A stretch of 64,000 nt of DNA from JAJFUE01 sp041687335 (lineage in GTDB: Bacteria > Sumerlaeota > Sumerlaeia > MVZB01). Where the stretch lies: contig JAWLCE010000007.1 of NCBI GenBank assembly GCA_041687335.1, forward strand, positions 1 to 64,000, in the 5' to 3' direction. Positions 20,194 through 29,604 of the stretch are shown here, in pieces. Both the position numbers and the translations under genes were made by a program. The notes below the pieces were generated by a model, which ran no database searches, was not told where the DNA came from, and was given only the letters and a program-made list of their open reading frames with translations. Each line of letters opens with the position of its first letter. Position 1 is the stretch's first letter.

Positions 20194-23100
20194 ATGTGTG
20201 CACGTAGGAAATCATCCGAACAAATGCGCCAATCCTCCCCGGCCTCCCCTCCTCCGCTTGCGGTGGCTGGGATTGGGGCCTCGGCCGGTGGCCTCTCCGC
20301 GCTCAAGCAGTTCTTCTCCCACGTGCCGCCCGATAGCGGTCTGGCATACGTCGTCGTGATCCACCTTTCCCCTGATCACGAAAGCCATATGGCCGAGTTA
20401 ATGCAGCCCCACTCCCCGATCCCGGTGCGCCAGGTTGTCGAGACGATGGCGCTGGAGCCAAACCAGATTTACGTGATTCCGCCGGGGCGGAACCTGAATT
20501 CGATCGATACCCACCTGCGGCTCTCCGACCTCTCCGAGCGGCGGGGCGATCGAGCGCCGATTGATCACTTCTTCCGCACGCTGGCGGACACGCACAATGG
20601 CCATTCGATCGGGGTGATCCTCACCGGCACCGGTTCCGACGGCACGCTCGGCATCAAACAGATCAAGGAAATGGGTGGCCTGACGATCGCTCAAGACCCG
20701 GAGGAGGCCGAATACGACGGCATGCCGCGCAGCGCCATCTCCACCGGCCTGATCGACCTGGTGCTGCCGGTGGCGCGGATGCCGGAGCACATGATGAGTT
20801 TCGCGCGCACTCAGCCACGCGTCGGACTGACCGAGGAGCAGGAGGAGCCGGGCGAGAACCGGCACTTCCTGCAGCAGATCTTCTCGCAGGTTCAGGCGCG
20901 CACCGGCCGCGACTTCAGCCACTACAAGCGCTCGACGATCATGCGCCGCATCCGCCGCCGGATGCAGCTGCACAGCATCGAGGGGAAGGAGCAATACGTC
21001 GAGTTGCTGCGGGAAAACCCGCAGGAGGCGGCCGCGCTGGCCGATGAATTCCTGATCACGGTCAGCAATTTCTTCCGCGACCCGGCCGTCTTCGAACGAA
21101 TTGAAAAGCATATCATCCCGCGCCTGTTCGATGGCAAGCAGGCCGACGACGCGGTGCGTGCCTGGACGGTGGGTTGTGCCACGGGAGAGGAAGCCTATTC
21201 GCTGGCGATGCTGCTGCTCGAGGAGGCCTCGCGGCGCGAGCATCCGCCCCGGCTCCAGGTCTTTGCCTCGGACCTGCACGAGCCCTCGCTCAAACTGGCT
21301 CGTGACGGCTTCTTCGCGGGCGACATCAAGACCGACGTGTCGACCCCGCGCCTGCACCGCTTTTTCACCATGGAAAACGGCGGCTACAGGATCCGCAAGG
21401 AGGTGCGCGAGCTGGTGGTCTTCGCGCCCCATAACTTCATCTCCGATCCGCCCTTCTCCAAGCTGGATCTGATCACCTGCCGCAACGTCTTCATCTATCT
21501 TCAGCGTGACGTGCAGCAGAACGTCGTCCGCCTGTTCCACTATGCACTTAACCCCGACGGGCTGCTGGTGCTGGGTTCATCCGAGACCATCGACACCAGC
21601 GAATTGTTCGCCATTGAGGACAAGAAGCACTGCGTCTTCCGCAAACGCAACGTACCATCGAACGAGCCGAATCTGACTTTCTTCCCACTGACGCAGCCTC
21701 GATCGGTCACGCCGTCCGAGCCGGCGCGGGTGGTCGAACCGCCTCTCTCCTACGGCGCTCTGCATTACAAGATGGTTGAGCGATATGCCCCGCCGAGTGT
21801 CCTGGTCAGCCCTGACCACAACGTGGTGCATTATTCGGAGCACGTCGGCCGCTACTTGGCTCATCCCGGCGGCGATCCCACCAACAGCGTCTTCAAGCTG
21901 GTGCGCGAGGAACTTCGGGTCGAGTTGCGGTCTGCCATTCACTCGGCCGAGAACGACCACCAGCCATGTCGCTCCAGGGCCGTGATGATGGAAATTCAGG
22001 GGCAGCCGGTGGAGGTCATGCTCGACGTGCGGCCGGCAGGTGACCCCGAAAACACCGGATTTTTGCTCGTCATCTTTGACGAACGTATGCCGGCGCATGC
22101 CGCGGCGTCCGAAGCCGCATCGACCGATAGGGTCAACAAGAGGCTGGAGTCGGAGCTGGACCTGACGCGCCAGCGTCTGCAGGGCACCATCGAGGAATAC
22201 GAGACCAGCCAGGAAGAGATGAAGGCCGCCAATGAGGAGCTTCAGTCGATCAATGAGGAGATGCATTCGGTCAATGAGGAGCTGGAAACCTCCAGGGAGG
22301 AACTCCAGTCGACAAACGAGGAGCTGCAGACGGTCAACCAGGAGAACCGGCATAAGGTCGAGGAACTGAGCCAGTTGACCAACGACCTGCAGAGCCTGAT
22401 GGCGGCTACCGACATCGCGACGATCTTCCTCGACCGCGAGCTGCGCATCCTGCGTTTTACGCCGCAGATCGAGGAGCTGTTCAACGTGCGTGAAATCGAC
22501 CGCACGCGGCCGATATCGGACCTGACCCATCGGTTGGGCTACCACAACCTGACCGAGGATGCCCGCCAGGTGCTGGAGCGCCTGACCCCGATCGAGCGCG
22601 AAGTCCAGGATGACCAGGGCCGCTGGTACCTGGCGCGGATCCTGCCCTACCGCACCGCCGACAACCGGATCGATGGAGTGGTGCTGACGTTCATCGACAT
22701 CTCCCGGCGCAGGCAGTCGGAAGACTCACTGCGCGAGATGAGCCGCAAACGCACCGCCGAACTCGAGGAGCAGACCCGGCGCCTGCGTTGGCTGGCCGCC
22801 GAACTCGCCTCGGCCGAACATCGTGAGCGCAAACGCCTGGCCGCCCTTCTCCACGACGACCTGCAACAGCTGCTGGCGGCCGCCCGTATGCAGATGCGCC
22901 AGAGCCACGGCCTGCCCCACGATGGAAAGCCCGCGGGCGGCGTGACGCGGGCCGAGGAGCTGATCGACCAGGCGATCGACGCCGCGCGCGACCTGACCCG
23001 TCAGCTACGCCCGCCGGTGCTTTACGAGGAGGGTTTGATCGCCGCGTTGCGTTGGCTCGGCCAGATGATCGCCCAGCGCCATGGCATCCGCGTGGCGCTC

Positions 23101-23898
23101 GATGCGGACCCGACCGAACCCATGCTCAGCCATGACATGCGGGCACTGCTGTATGAAAGCTGCCGGGAGTTGCTGGTCAATGCCGCCAAGCACGCACAGG
23201 TCGAGGAAGTGCACATGCAGGTCCACGTCCGCGAGGGACGGCTGCGGCTGGTGGTCAGCGACGAGGGCCAAGGATTCGATCCCAAGGCGGCCATCCCCAA
23301 TGACCGCGGCGGATTCGGTCTGTTCAGCATCCGCGAGCGCTTGACGGCGCTCGGTGGCCTGTTGCGTGTTGATTCGAGCCCCGGTAAAGGCACGCGTATC
23401 GAACTGGACATCCCGCTTGCGCCTGAAACGGCACCCGTCGCCGTCGCGGACCGGGAGCTTGCGCCATGGTCCCCCAGCGCCGACGCACCGGACCTCGCGG
23501 AGATCGGCGGTCGCATCCGCGTGCTGGTGGTCGATGACCATGCCATAGTGCGCCAGGGGATCACCAGCATTCTCAACGAGGACGAGCGCCTGATGGTGAT
23601 CGATGAGGCAAGCGACGGACTGGAGGCCATAGAAGCTGTCGAGCGGTTGCACCCCGACATCGTGCTGATGGACATTAACATGCCCCGGATGAACGGCATA
23701 GAGGCCACCCGTGTGATCAGTCGGCGCTGGCCCGAGACCATCATCGTCGGATTGTCAATTCAAGACGACGAGGCAACAGCCAGGGCAATGCGCGAGGCGG
23801 GCGCGGCAGACTTTATCCCCAAGACCGGCGATTCTGAGCATCTCATTAAGACCATCCTCAGCCTCGCCGGCAACGCTACGCCCGCCACGGAGTCATGA
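20194..23898 (+). CDS. CheB-CheR-PAS-histidine kinase-receiver hybrid sensor
   Basis: 1234 residues, no membrane segment, cytoplasmic. Domain order: CheB methylesterase (about 22-205; triad Ser30 in GASAGG, His57 in VIHLSPDH, Asp149 in GTGSDGT); CheR methyltransferase (about 225-490; SNFFRDP, WTVGCATGEEAYS, ITCRNVFIYL); PAS-like region and long coiled coil (about 640-720, repeated EEL); PAS (about 725-840). Then comes a HisKA_3/NarL-type kinase with phospho-acceptor His887 in LLHDDLQQ, an ATPase domain (NAAKHA, GGFGLFSIRERL), and a C-terminal receiver with phospho-acceptor Asp1160 in VLMDINMPRMNG. Such CheB/CheR/PAS fusions are widespread, usually without chemotaxis receptors nearby, as here. 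The attached receiver lacks a DNA-binding domain, so the output partner is elsewhere. Signal unknown. An in-frame ATG at 20224 is an alternative start. Confidence 0.9.
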   Translation: MCARRKSSEQMRQSSPASPPPLAVAGIGASAGGLSALKQFFSHVPPDSGLAYVVVIHLSPDHESHMAELMQPHSPIPVRQVVETMALEPNQIYVIPPGRNLNSIDTHLRLSDLSERRGDRAPIDHFFRTLADTHNGHSIGVILTGTGSDGTLGIKQIKEMGGLTIAQDPEEAEYDGMPRSAISTGLIDLVLPVARMPEHMMSFARTQPRVGLTEEQEEPGENRHFLQQIFSQVQARTGRDFSHYKRSTIMRRIRRRMQLHSIEGKEQYVELLRENPQEAAALADEFLITVSNFFRDPAVFERIEKHIIPRLFDGKQADDAVRAWTVGCATGEEAYSLAMLLLEEASRREHPPRLQVFASDLHEPSLKLARDGFFAGDIKTDVSTPRLHRFFTMENGGYRIRKEVRELVVFAPHNFISDPPFSKLDLITCRNVFIYLQRDVQQNVVRLFHYALNPDGLLVLGSSETIDTSELFAIEDKKHCVFRKRNVPSNEPNLTFFPLTQPRSVTPSEPARVVEPPLSYGALHYKMVERYAPPSVLVSPDHNVVHYSEHVGRYLAHPGGDPTNSVFKLVREELRVELRSAIHSAENDHQPCRSRAVMMEIQGQPVEVMLDVRPAGDPENTGFLLVIFDERMPAHAAASEAASTDRVNKRLESELDLTRQRLQGTIEEYETSQEEMKAANEELQSINEEMHSVNEELETSREELQSTNEELQTVNQENRHKVEELSQLTNDLQSLMAATDIATIFLDRELRILRFTPQIEELFNVREIDRTRPISDLTHRLGYHNLTEDARQVLERLTPIEREVQDDQGRWYLARILPYRTADNRIDGVVLTFIDISRRRQSEDSLREMSRKRTAELEEQTRRLRWLAAELASAEHRERKRLAALLHDDLQQLLAAARMQMRQSHGLPHDGKPAGGVTRAEELIDQAIDAARDLTRQLRPPVLYEEGLIAALRWLGQMIAQRHGIRVALDADPTEPMLSHDMRALLYESCRELLVNAAKHAQVEEVHMQVHVREGRLRLVVSDEGQGFDPKAAIPNDRGGFGLFSIRERLTALGGLLRVDSSPGKGTRIELDIPLAPETAPVAVADRELAPWSPSADAPDLAEIGGRIRVLVVDDHAIVRQGITSILNEDERLMVIDEASDGLEAIEAVERLHPDIVLMDINMPRMNGIEATRVISRRWPETIIVGLSIQDDEATARAMREAGAADFIPKTGDSEHLIKTILSLAGNATPATES

Positions 23899-24093
23899 GT
23901 ATCCTCAATAACAGTCGGAGCAGGCAGAGCTTTGGCATCCGACCAATTTTTGGCCCACGCCTTTGCGTCCAATGCTGCTTCAGTGCATGGTCTTGCATTC
24001 GGAGTCTATTCCGTGTGTCTGGATCAACGAAAATACAGGATGAGATTCAAGATCGACCAGCCCTTCGCTGCTCGTCTTTTAAAAGGGAGTGTT

Positions 24094-24651
24094 TCACTGC
24101 ACCGCTTCTTGAATCTCTCGCTCCATTTCGGGCGTAATCTCGGTGGATCGGGCGGGCAGGCTCATTGTTCCCCGTTCCCCATTGCGCTCGATATCATCAA
24201 GGAGTAGCTGCATTTGAGCGATTTCGAGTACCTGGGACTCAATGATTTTATCCGCCAGCTCTCGAACGCGCGGGTCGTTGATGCTCGCCTTTCTCGCATT
24301 ATTAACAGCAATGGAGTGGTGTGGAATCATCGCCTCCATAAAGCGGACATCATCGATGATCACCTGGCTTCGGTTCGCATATAGCAGGAGGGTACCCAGC
24401 AGCACAGCGATGACAAGAACAGATACCTTGGTCGCTATCCCCTTGTACATCGGCCACATGAATGCCAGCATCACGACGGTCATGGTGCACCCCATGACCA
24501 GTGCAGCGATAACTCGGTTGGTACTGAGCGTGGCGTGGTCAAGCGTGTAGATCAGTTGATACATCAGGAAAAACATGATGAAGGTCGAGGTTCCGATCAT
24601 TGCGGCAAATCGGCCCCAACTCATTCCCATTTTATGCTCCCCATGATCCAT
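24094..24651 (-). CDS. DUF305 membrane protein
   Basis: About 185 residues from the ATG at 24651, chosen because AGGAGG lies ten bases upstream; the frame extends a little further without support. Three membrane segments (about 10-110) are followed by a DUF305 domain: DDVRFMEAMIPHHSIAV, ADKIIESQVLEIAQMQLLL. The His pair in MIPHHS and the Met residues are typical of this ferritin-like helical family, often found in copper and silver resistance clusters. The next gene in the same direction (24692-25228) encodes a Met-rich protein, and a multicopper oxidase operon lies 5 kb away, supporting a metal-handling role. Confidence 0.8.
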   Translation of the reverse strand: MDHGEHKMGMSWGRFAAMIGTSTFIMFFLMYQLIYTLDHATLSTNRVIAALVMGCTMTVVMLAFMWPMYKGIATKVSVLVIAVLLGTLLLYANRSQVIIDDVRFMEAMIPHHSIAVNNARKASINDPRVRELADKIIESQVLEIAQMQLLLDDIERNGERGTMSLPARSTEITPEMEREIQEAVQ

Positions 24652-24691
24652 GACTAACAATCCTCCTGTTCTTGGCACTCACTCCGCGTGA

Positions 24692-25228
24692 TCATTCCCG
24701 GCGACCGTGATGTTCCTCATGTGCCGCGGCGTCAGCCCCATTTGGCGGTACTTCTGGCTTCGGGCCCATGCTGTTCTTTCCCGTCATACCGTTCATTCCC
24801 GCCATGCCGTCTTCCATCATCTGCATCATCGGACATTGGTTAAGGGGCACCTCGCCCTCGGCATGCTCGCCCATGTGTCGCATCATGCGCTGCATCATCT
24901 GCATTCGGCGCTGCTGCATCTGCCGGTGCTGTTGGACCAGCTCGAGCACGACCGCTTCGATGGCCGCGACTTTCTGCTCGCCCGTGGCCGCCTGCATCGC
25001 CTCCAGCTTCTGCTGCAATTGCTGATCCATCTGCTCCATCTGCTGCTGCATCTGCTGGCGATACGCCATCATCTGCCGGCACATTTCCATCATGGTTCCA
25101 TTGGCCTGATCCTGCTGAGTGGACGTGCTCGGTGCATCCTGGGCCGGTGCCATGGAGTCCATCTGAGCCGGCAGCTGAACCGAGCATGCAAGGATGACAG
25201 CAGCCAGTAGTGCGCGCGAAATATTCAT
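24692..25228 (-). CDS. Met/Gln-rich secreted protein, putative metal binder
   Basis: About 178 residues from the second of two tandem ATGs (AGGAGG six bases upstream). Signal peptide MNISRALLAAVILACSVQ to about residue 23. The mature protein is helical and strikingly rich in Met, Gln and His (MMEMCRQMMAYRQQMQQQM, MMQRMMRHMGEH), and ends in HEEHHGRRE. Met- and His-rich surfaces of this type bind Cu(I)/Ag(I) in periplasmic proteins such as PcoE or SilE; this is an analogy of composition, not homology. It lies 40 bases upstream of the DUF305 gene in the same direction. Confidence 0.65.
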   Translation of the reverse strand: MNISRALLAAVILACSVQLPAQMDSMAPAQDAPSTSTQQDQANGTMMEMCRQMMAYRQQMQQQMEQMDQQLQQKLEAMQAATGEQKVAAIEAVVLELVQQHRQMQQRRMQMMQRMMRHMGEHAEGEVPLNQCPMMQMMEDGMAGMNGMTGKNSMGPKPEVPPNGADAAAHEEHHGRRE

Positions 25229-25489
25229 CATTTGCCTCCTGCATTCGGAATTGGCCACGATTTCAATAAACAAGATCATTTTAGCTTAGAGTCGGCACCC
25301 ACACAAATTCCGATTCCTTTACAACCGGGCGACAAATGGGTGACCCACTCAAATAAACTTCGGTTCGCTGCCAAAATTTGGCTGCCGCGGCATTCTGCCT
25401 TAGACTTGGGACATACATATGCGAAGCAGTCAGTTGCCCACATCCGTTCCGGGACGGAGAACTTCATAGGCGCGAGGAGGGATCTGGAC

Positions 25490-27043
25490 ATGATCAAGCT
25501 TCCTATATCGATTATGCTGTTCACCCTGGCTTTGGTTTGGTCCCACATCCCGGTAAGCTTGGCGGCGGAGGGCCACGGAGGTGGACAGCAGAGTCAAGAG
25601 GTCGCGCTGCCGCAGGTGCCGGCGCCAGACGCCAGCCAGGCGCAGGTCCCCGATGGATACAAGGTCGAAGTCGTGCTGACGGGGTTGACCTACCCCTCCA
25701 GCGTCGAGTTCGATGACCAGGGCAACATGCTGGTGGCGGAGGCTGGCTATTCTTATGGCGACCCGCAGCCGCGGCCACGCATCCTGAGCGTTTCGCCCCA
25801 GGGTAACATCCGGCCGCTGCCCAGCCAGGGCCTCGAGGGGCCGATCACCGACCTGCTCTGGCACGAGGGCCGACTGTTCATTTCGCATCGCGGCAAGATA
25901 TCCAGCATCGCACCCGGCGGCACGCTTCAGGACCTGGTGACCGGCCTGCCTAGCGGCGGCGATCACCACAACAACCAGCTGACGGTCGGCCCCGACGGCA
26001 TGATCTACTTCGGCCAGGGTACGGTCACCAACTCAGGCGTGGTGGGGATGGACAACTTCAAGATGGGTTGGCTGGCGCAGCACCCGGAGCTGCACGACGT
26101 GCCGGCGCGCGACATCCGCCTGCGGCCGGTAACTTTCACCAGCTCAAATCCTCTCACCTCCGGCACCCAGCAGGTCGAAACATCCCCCTACCAGCCCTTC
26201 AGCCAGACGTTGGGGCAGGACCCGACAATTCCCGGCGCGGTCAAGGCCAGTGGGACGATCCTGCGCATGAACCCGGATGGTTCAGGGCTTGAGGTCTATG
26301 CCTGGGGACTGCGCAATCCATACGGCGTTCTCTGGGGGGCTGATGGCACACTCTACGCCACTGAAAACGGCTTTGACGTGCGAGGCAGCCGGCCGATCGC
26401 CAACGACAAGGAAGACCTGTATGTGATCCGGCAGGGGGGCTGGTACGGCTGGCCGGATTATGCATCGGGTCTGCCGGTGACCGACTCGCGCTTCAAGCCG
26501 CCCGAGTGGCCGCAGCCTGAATTTATCATGGCCGAGCACCCACCCGTCGAGACGCCGCTGCTCACGTTCCCAGCGCACTCGGCGGCCACCCAGATCGAGA
26601 GCAGCCGCGGTGGGGCGTTTGGCGCAGACGGCAAACTGTTCATTACTTTCTTTGGTCACATGGCGCCAATGACAGGCGAAGTGGACGAGCATGCCGGCCA
26701 TCGCGTGGCGCGGGTCGATCCGCAGACAAAAGCGGTGGAAACCTTTTTCACCAAAAAAGGCGAAGGCAACGGCCACGGCGGCGGCGGACACCATGAGGGT
26801 GGATCGGGTGGCCATGGCGGCCAGCAGCAGCACGAGAGCGTGACGGCCGGCCCGCGCCGGCTGATGGATGTGCGTTTCGCGCCGGCGGGCGATGCATTAT
26901 ACATCGTCGATTTCGGCTCAATGGTGATCGAGCAGAAGCTGCGGCCGATACCCGGCACCGGCGTCATCTGGCGGGTGATCCCGCAGGACCTCAACGTGAA
27001 TCAGCCCCCGGCCAACTTGCAGGTGCCGCAGGGGGTCGACTGA
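25490..27043 (+). CDS. PQQ-dependent sugar dehydrogenase-like secreted beta-propeller
   Basis: About 517 residues from the ATG at 25490 (GGAGG nine bases upstream, then a signal peptide MIKLPISIMLFTLALVWS to AA). An in-frame extension to 25232 is not supported. The fold is that of glucose/sorbosone dehydrogenases: LTGLTYPSSVEFDDQGNMLV, NNQLTVGPDGMIYFGQGT, YAWGLRNPYGVLWGADGTLY, GWYGWPDYASG. A Gly/His-rich stretch (about residues 425-447, HGGGGHHEGGSGGHGG) is inserted before the last blade and could bind metal. Substrate unknown; the PQQ ligands cannot be confirmed by eye. It starts divergently from the Met-rich/DUF305 pair, at the edge of the metal cluster. Confidence 0.7.
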   Translation: MIKLPISIMLFTLALVWSHIPVSLAAEGHGGGQQSQEVALPQVPAPDASQAQVPDGYKVEVVLTGLTYPSSVEFDDQGNMLVAEAGYSYGDPQPRPRILSVSPQGNIRPLPSQGLEGPITDLLWHEGRLFISHRGKISSIAPGGTLQDLVTGLPSGGDHHNNQLTVGPDGMIYFGQGTVTNSGVVGMDNFKMGWLAQHPELHDVPARDIRLRPVTFTSSNPLTSGTQQVETSPYQPFSQTLGQDPTIPGAVKASGTILRMNPDGSGLEVYAWGLRNPYGVLWGADGTLYATENGFDVRGSRPIANDKEDLYVIRQGGWYGWPDYASGLPVTDSRFKPPEWPQPEFIMAEHPPVETPLLTFPAHSAATQIESSRGGAFGADGKLFITFFGHMAPMTGEVDEHAGHRVARVDPQTKAVETFFTKKGEGNGHGGGGHHEGGSGGHGGQQQHESVTAGPRRLMDVRFAPAGDALYIVDFGSMVIEQKLRPIPGTGVIWRVIPQDLNVNQPPANLQVPQGVD

Positions 27044-27104
27044 TGAATCGGATTTTGGCGTTGGTGTTGATCCCGCTTAACCGCCTGCCGGGGCGTAAGC
27101 TGTC

Positions 27105-27686
27105 ATGATTTGTGACCGGATCATGAAGCGCAACCGGCGCCGCCAATTCATCGCGCCCTCAGCTTTTACCTTGGTCGAGTTGCTGATCGTCATCGCGATC
27201 ATTGCGCTGCTGGCGGCGATTGCCGTTCCCAATTTCCTCGAGGCGCAGACCCGCAGCCGGATTGCCCGCGTCAACAGCGACATGCGCTTGCTGGCGATGG
27301 CCTTGGAGGCTTATCGGGTCGATGGCAACCACTACCCGCCCGGGCCGATCCCCAATGGCCAGCCGGGGCGCTCTGTCCAGACCTGGCGACTGACTACGCC
27401 GGTCGCTTACATCACAGAGGTACCCATTGATATCTTTCTCCAGCCGCCGGGGGTCGATTTCATGGGCGGCCCCTTCGGCTTGGGCGGCATCTACCTGCAC
27501 TACCTGAACGGCGAAAATGAGCCCAGGCTGGAGGAGGTCTGGCTGGCCTTCAGCTATGGGCCCGATGCCGACATGGAACAGGATGCAGTCTGTTACGACC
27601 CGACGAATGGGACGATCAGCAATGGCGATATCTACCGCACCGGCGCCGATACGCAAAATAGCCAAACTCCTGTCGGAGATCCATGA
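27105..27686 (+). CDS. Type IV pilin-like protein (prepilin N-terminus)
   Basis: Up to 193 residues; a start at the ATG 27123 (MKRNRRRQ) is equally possible. The prepilin peptidase site is A/FTLVELL followed by a hydrophobic helix (IVIAIIALLAAIAVPNFLEA) and AQTRSRIARVNSDMRLLA. The C-terminal body carries YGPDADMEQD and DPTNGTISNGDIYRTG. A second protein at 49048-49689 shares the whole plan. No secretion or pilus machinery lies nearby, so both are orphan pseudopilins of the type found in many copies in planctomycete-like genomes. It is probably processed and displayed in the envelope. Its presence between metal genes looks incidental. Confidence 0.8.
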   Translation: MICDRIMKRNRRRQFIAPSAFTLVELLIVIAIIALLAAIAVPNFLEAQTRSRIARVNSDMRLLAMALEAYRVDGNHYPPGPIPNGQPGRSVQTWRLTTPVAYITEVPIDIFLQPPGVDFMGGPFGLGGIYLHYLNGENEPRLEEVWLAFSYGPDADMEQDAVCYDPTNGTISNGDIYRTGADTQNSQTPVGDP

Positions 27687-27770
27687 TTTGCGCCAAAAAT
27701 TGGTCTTACTGCGGCACATCCATTAGGATAATAAATTATCATTTCCTGATGACCATCGAGAGGCGACGCA

Positions 27771-28172
27771 ATGCGGTTTGCTCATTTCATTGCCTTATGC
27801 AGCCTGCTGACCACCGGCTGCGTGTGCGTGGAGCCGCTCGAGGTGGCACCGACGCATCCCGCCCATGCGGCCGCGCGCGACGGCCTGGTATTGGCACCTT
27901 CATCACTGCTGGAACGCCATCATCCGCTGCCGCCACCGGCGCAAGGCGTCAAGCTCTACGAGGACGACCGGCACGAGGGGCAAGCAATGGACCATGGCTC
28001 CCAGCCTATGCAATCAATGAACCACCAGCCGACCGGACAAGCCCATTTCACCTGCACGAGCCACCCGCACCTGCGCTTGGAGCGGCCCGGCTATTGCCCG
28101 ATCTGCTCAATGACCCTGATCCGGGTTACGCCCGCGGCTCGCGGCGGAGGGATGGATCATGGCAAGCATTAA
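27771..28172 (+). CDS. Lipoprotein with heavy-metal-binding domain
   Basis: 133 residues. Lipobox at residues 14-17 (LTTGC). The C-terminal third has the YHS-like heavy-metal-binding signature FTCTSHPHLRLERPGYCPICS, normally FTCPMHP-x(6)-PG-x-CP-x-CGM, with the three Cys and one His kept. His/Met-rich segments flank it (MDHGSQPMQSMNH, MDHGKH). Such domains bind Cu/Ag in CusF/CopZ-like chaperones or sit at the N-terminus of fusion proteins. It overlaps the start of the following TolC gene by 14 bases, so it is first in an operon with TolC and the multicopper oxidase. Confidence 0.75.
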   Translation: MRFAHFIALCSLLTTGCVCVEPLEVAPTHPAHAAARDGLVLAPSSLLERHHPLPPPAQGVKLYEDDRHEGQAMDHGSQPMQSMNHQPTGQAHFTCTSHPHLRLERPGYCPICSMTLIRVTPAARGGGMDHGKH

Positions 28173-29604
28173 CCCCGCCCTCACGCTCACCTTCCTCGCG
28201 CTGATCGCCGGCACGGCAGGCTGCGTTTCGGTCGAGCGTGGATTCGAACCGGTGCGCGAAGAGGTCGCTGCGCGTGCAGGCAAGCAGGTCGAGTGGCTGG
28301 GCGTGACGACCCCGCCCGAGCCAATTGCCCGGCGGCTGCACGAGTTGCTGGCTGGCGAGCTGACCGATGCCGAGGCTGTCCAGATCGCGCTGTTGAACAA
28401 CTTTGAGTTGCAGGCCCGTTTCGCCGACGTGGGCATTGATCGGGCCAGGTTGCTCGACGAGAGCCTGCCGGCCAACCCCGAACTCGACATCCTTTATCTG
28501 ACGGCGCCCGGCGAGCGCGGCGAGTGGACATTCGCGGCTGTGACCGAACTGGTCGACCTGCTGCTGTTGCCGATGACCCGCCGCCTCGCGCAGGCCGAGT
28601 TGCGCCGCACACAGCTCGCCGTCAGCGGTGCGCTGATCGACCTGATCGGCGACGTGCGCCGGGCCTATTACCGCTATGTCGCGGCCGAGCAGTCGTTTGA
28701 ACTGTGGCGCACGGTGCTGCTGGCCGCCGAGGCCTCCTACGAAATGGCGGAGCGACTGCGCACCGCGGGCAACATCAGCGAGCTGGCTCTGGTGCAGGAG
28801 CGAGCGATTCTCGAGGAGGTCAAGCTGGAGGTTTCGCGGGCCGAGACCGACTTGGCTGTCACACGTGAGCGGCTCAACCGGCTGCTGGGTTTGTGGGGCG
28901 AGGCCACCCACTGGCAGACTCCGCGCCGGCTGGCGCCGGTGTTCGCACCGACCGCACCCCGCATGGTTGAGCAGCTCGCCATCGAGAACAGCCTGGACCT
29001 GGCGATCTTGCAGCAGGGCATTGAGGCGGCGGCCCGGCGGCGCGGGATCACTCGTATCACCAGTTGGCTGCCGCGCCTTAATGCCGGCGTCGAACTGGAG
29101 CAGGAACGCGAGGGTGGCGAGTCCACCTGGTGGCGCGGCCCCTCGCTCAGCCTGCCGATTCCGCTCTTCAACTGGGGACAGACGCAGCGCGCGCTGGCGC
29201 GTCTGGATGAACAGCGGCTGCGCGACCTTTACCTGCAGCGGGCGGTCGAGGTGCGTTCCGCGGCGCGGCTTGCGGCCCACCGGCTCGAGGCCGCCGGCCA
29301 GCGCGCCTCCTACACGCGCGATGTGCTGGTGCCTGTGCGCCACACGGCGACTCAACACGCGCAGCTTCATTTCAACGCCATGTTCATCGGCATCTTCCGG
29401 CTGCTCGAGGCGCGGCGAGACGAGATTGAGGCGGGGCGCAGCTACGTAGATGCGCACCGGGAGTATTGGCTGGCGCAAGCCGATTTCGACCAGCTCATGA
29501 TGGGGCGCATGCCGCGCCGGCTGGTCGACGATGGCGAGCGCGAAGATGACGGCCGCGACACCGAGGCGCAGCTGCGCCGGGCATTCGAGGAGGGCGTGCG
29601 ATGA
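28159..29604 (+). CDS. TolC-family outer-membrane efflux lipoprotein (CusC-like)
   Basis: 481 residues. Lipobox LIAGTAGC at about residue 22. Two outer-membrane-factor repeats are visible: AVQIALLNNFELQARFADVG with SLPANPELD, and the long helical hairpins ending FNAMFIGIFRLLEARRDEIE. It should form the outer-membrane duct of a tripartite efflux pump for metals. Overlaps the upstream lipoprotein by 14 bases and the downstream oxidase by four (ATGA), so the three are translationally coupled. No membrane-fusion protein or pump follows in this operon; the nearest complete pump is czcCBA on the other strand, which has its own TolC. Confidence 0.85.
   Translation: MASINPALTLTFLALIAGTAGCVSVERGFEPVREEVAARAGKQVEWLGVTTPPEPIARRLHELLAGELTDAEAVQIALLNNFELQARFADVGIDRARLLDESLPANPELDILYLTAPGERGEWTFAAVTELVDLLLLPMTRRLAQAELRRTQLAVSGALIDLIGDVRRAYYRYVAAEQSFELWRTVLLAAEASYEMAERLRTAGNISELALVQERAILEEVKLEVSRAETDLAVTRERLNRLLGLWGEATHWQTPRRLAPVFAPTAPRMVEQLAIENSLDLAILQQGIEAAARRRGITRITSWLPRLNAGVELEQEREGGESTWWRGPSLSLPIPLFNWGQTQRALARLDEQRLRDLYLQRAVEVRSAARLAAHRLEAAGQRASYTRDVLVPVRHTATQHAQLHFNAMFIGIFRLLEARRDEIEAGRSYVDAHREYWLAQADFDQLMMGRMPRRLVDDGEREDDGRDTEAQLRRAFEEGVR

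Noticed and set aside
20398..21540. 380-residue minus-strand ORF inside the CheB/CheR sensor gene
   Set aside because: Shadow of a conserved gene with all catalytic motifs on the plus strand.
28126..29478. 450-residue minus-strand ORF opposite the tolC gene
   Set aside because: Shadow; the plus-strand product has a lipobox and OEP repeats and is coupled to its neighbours.
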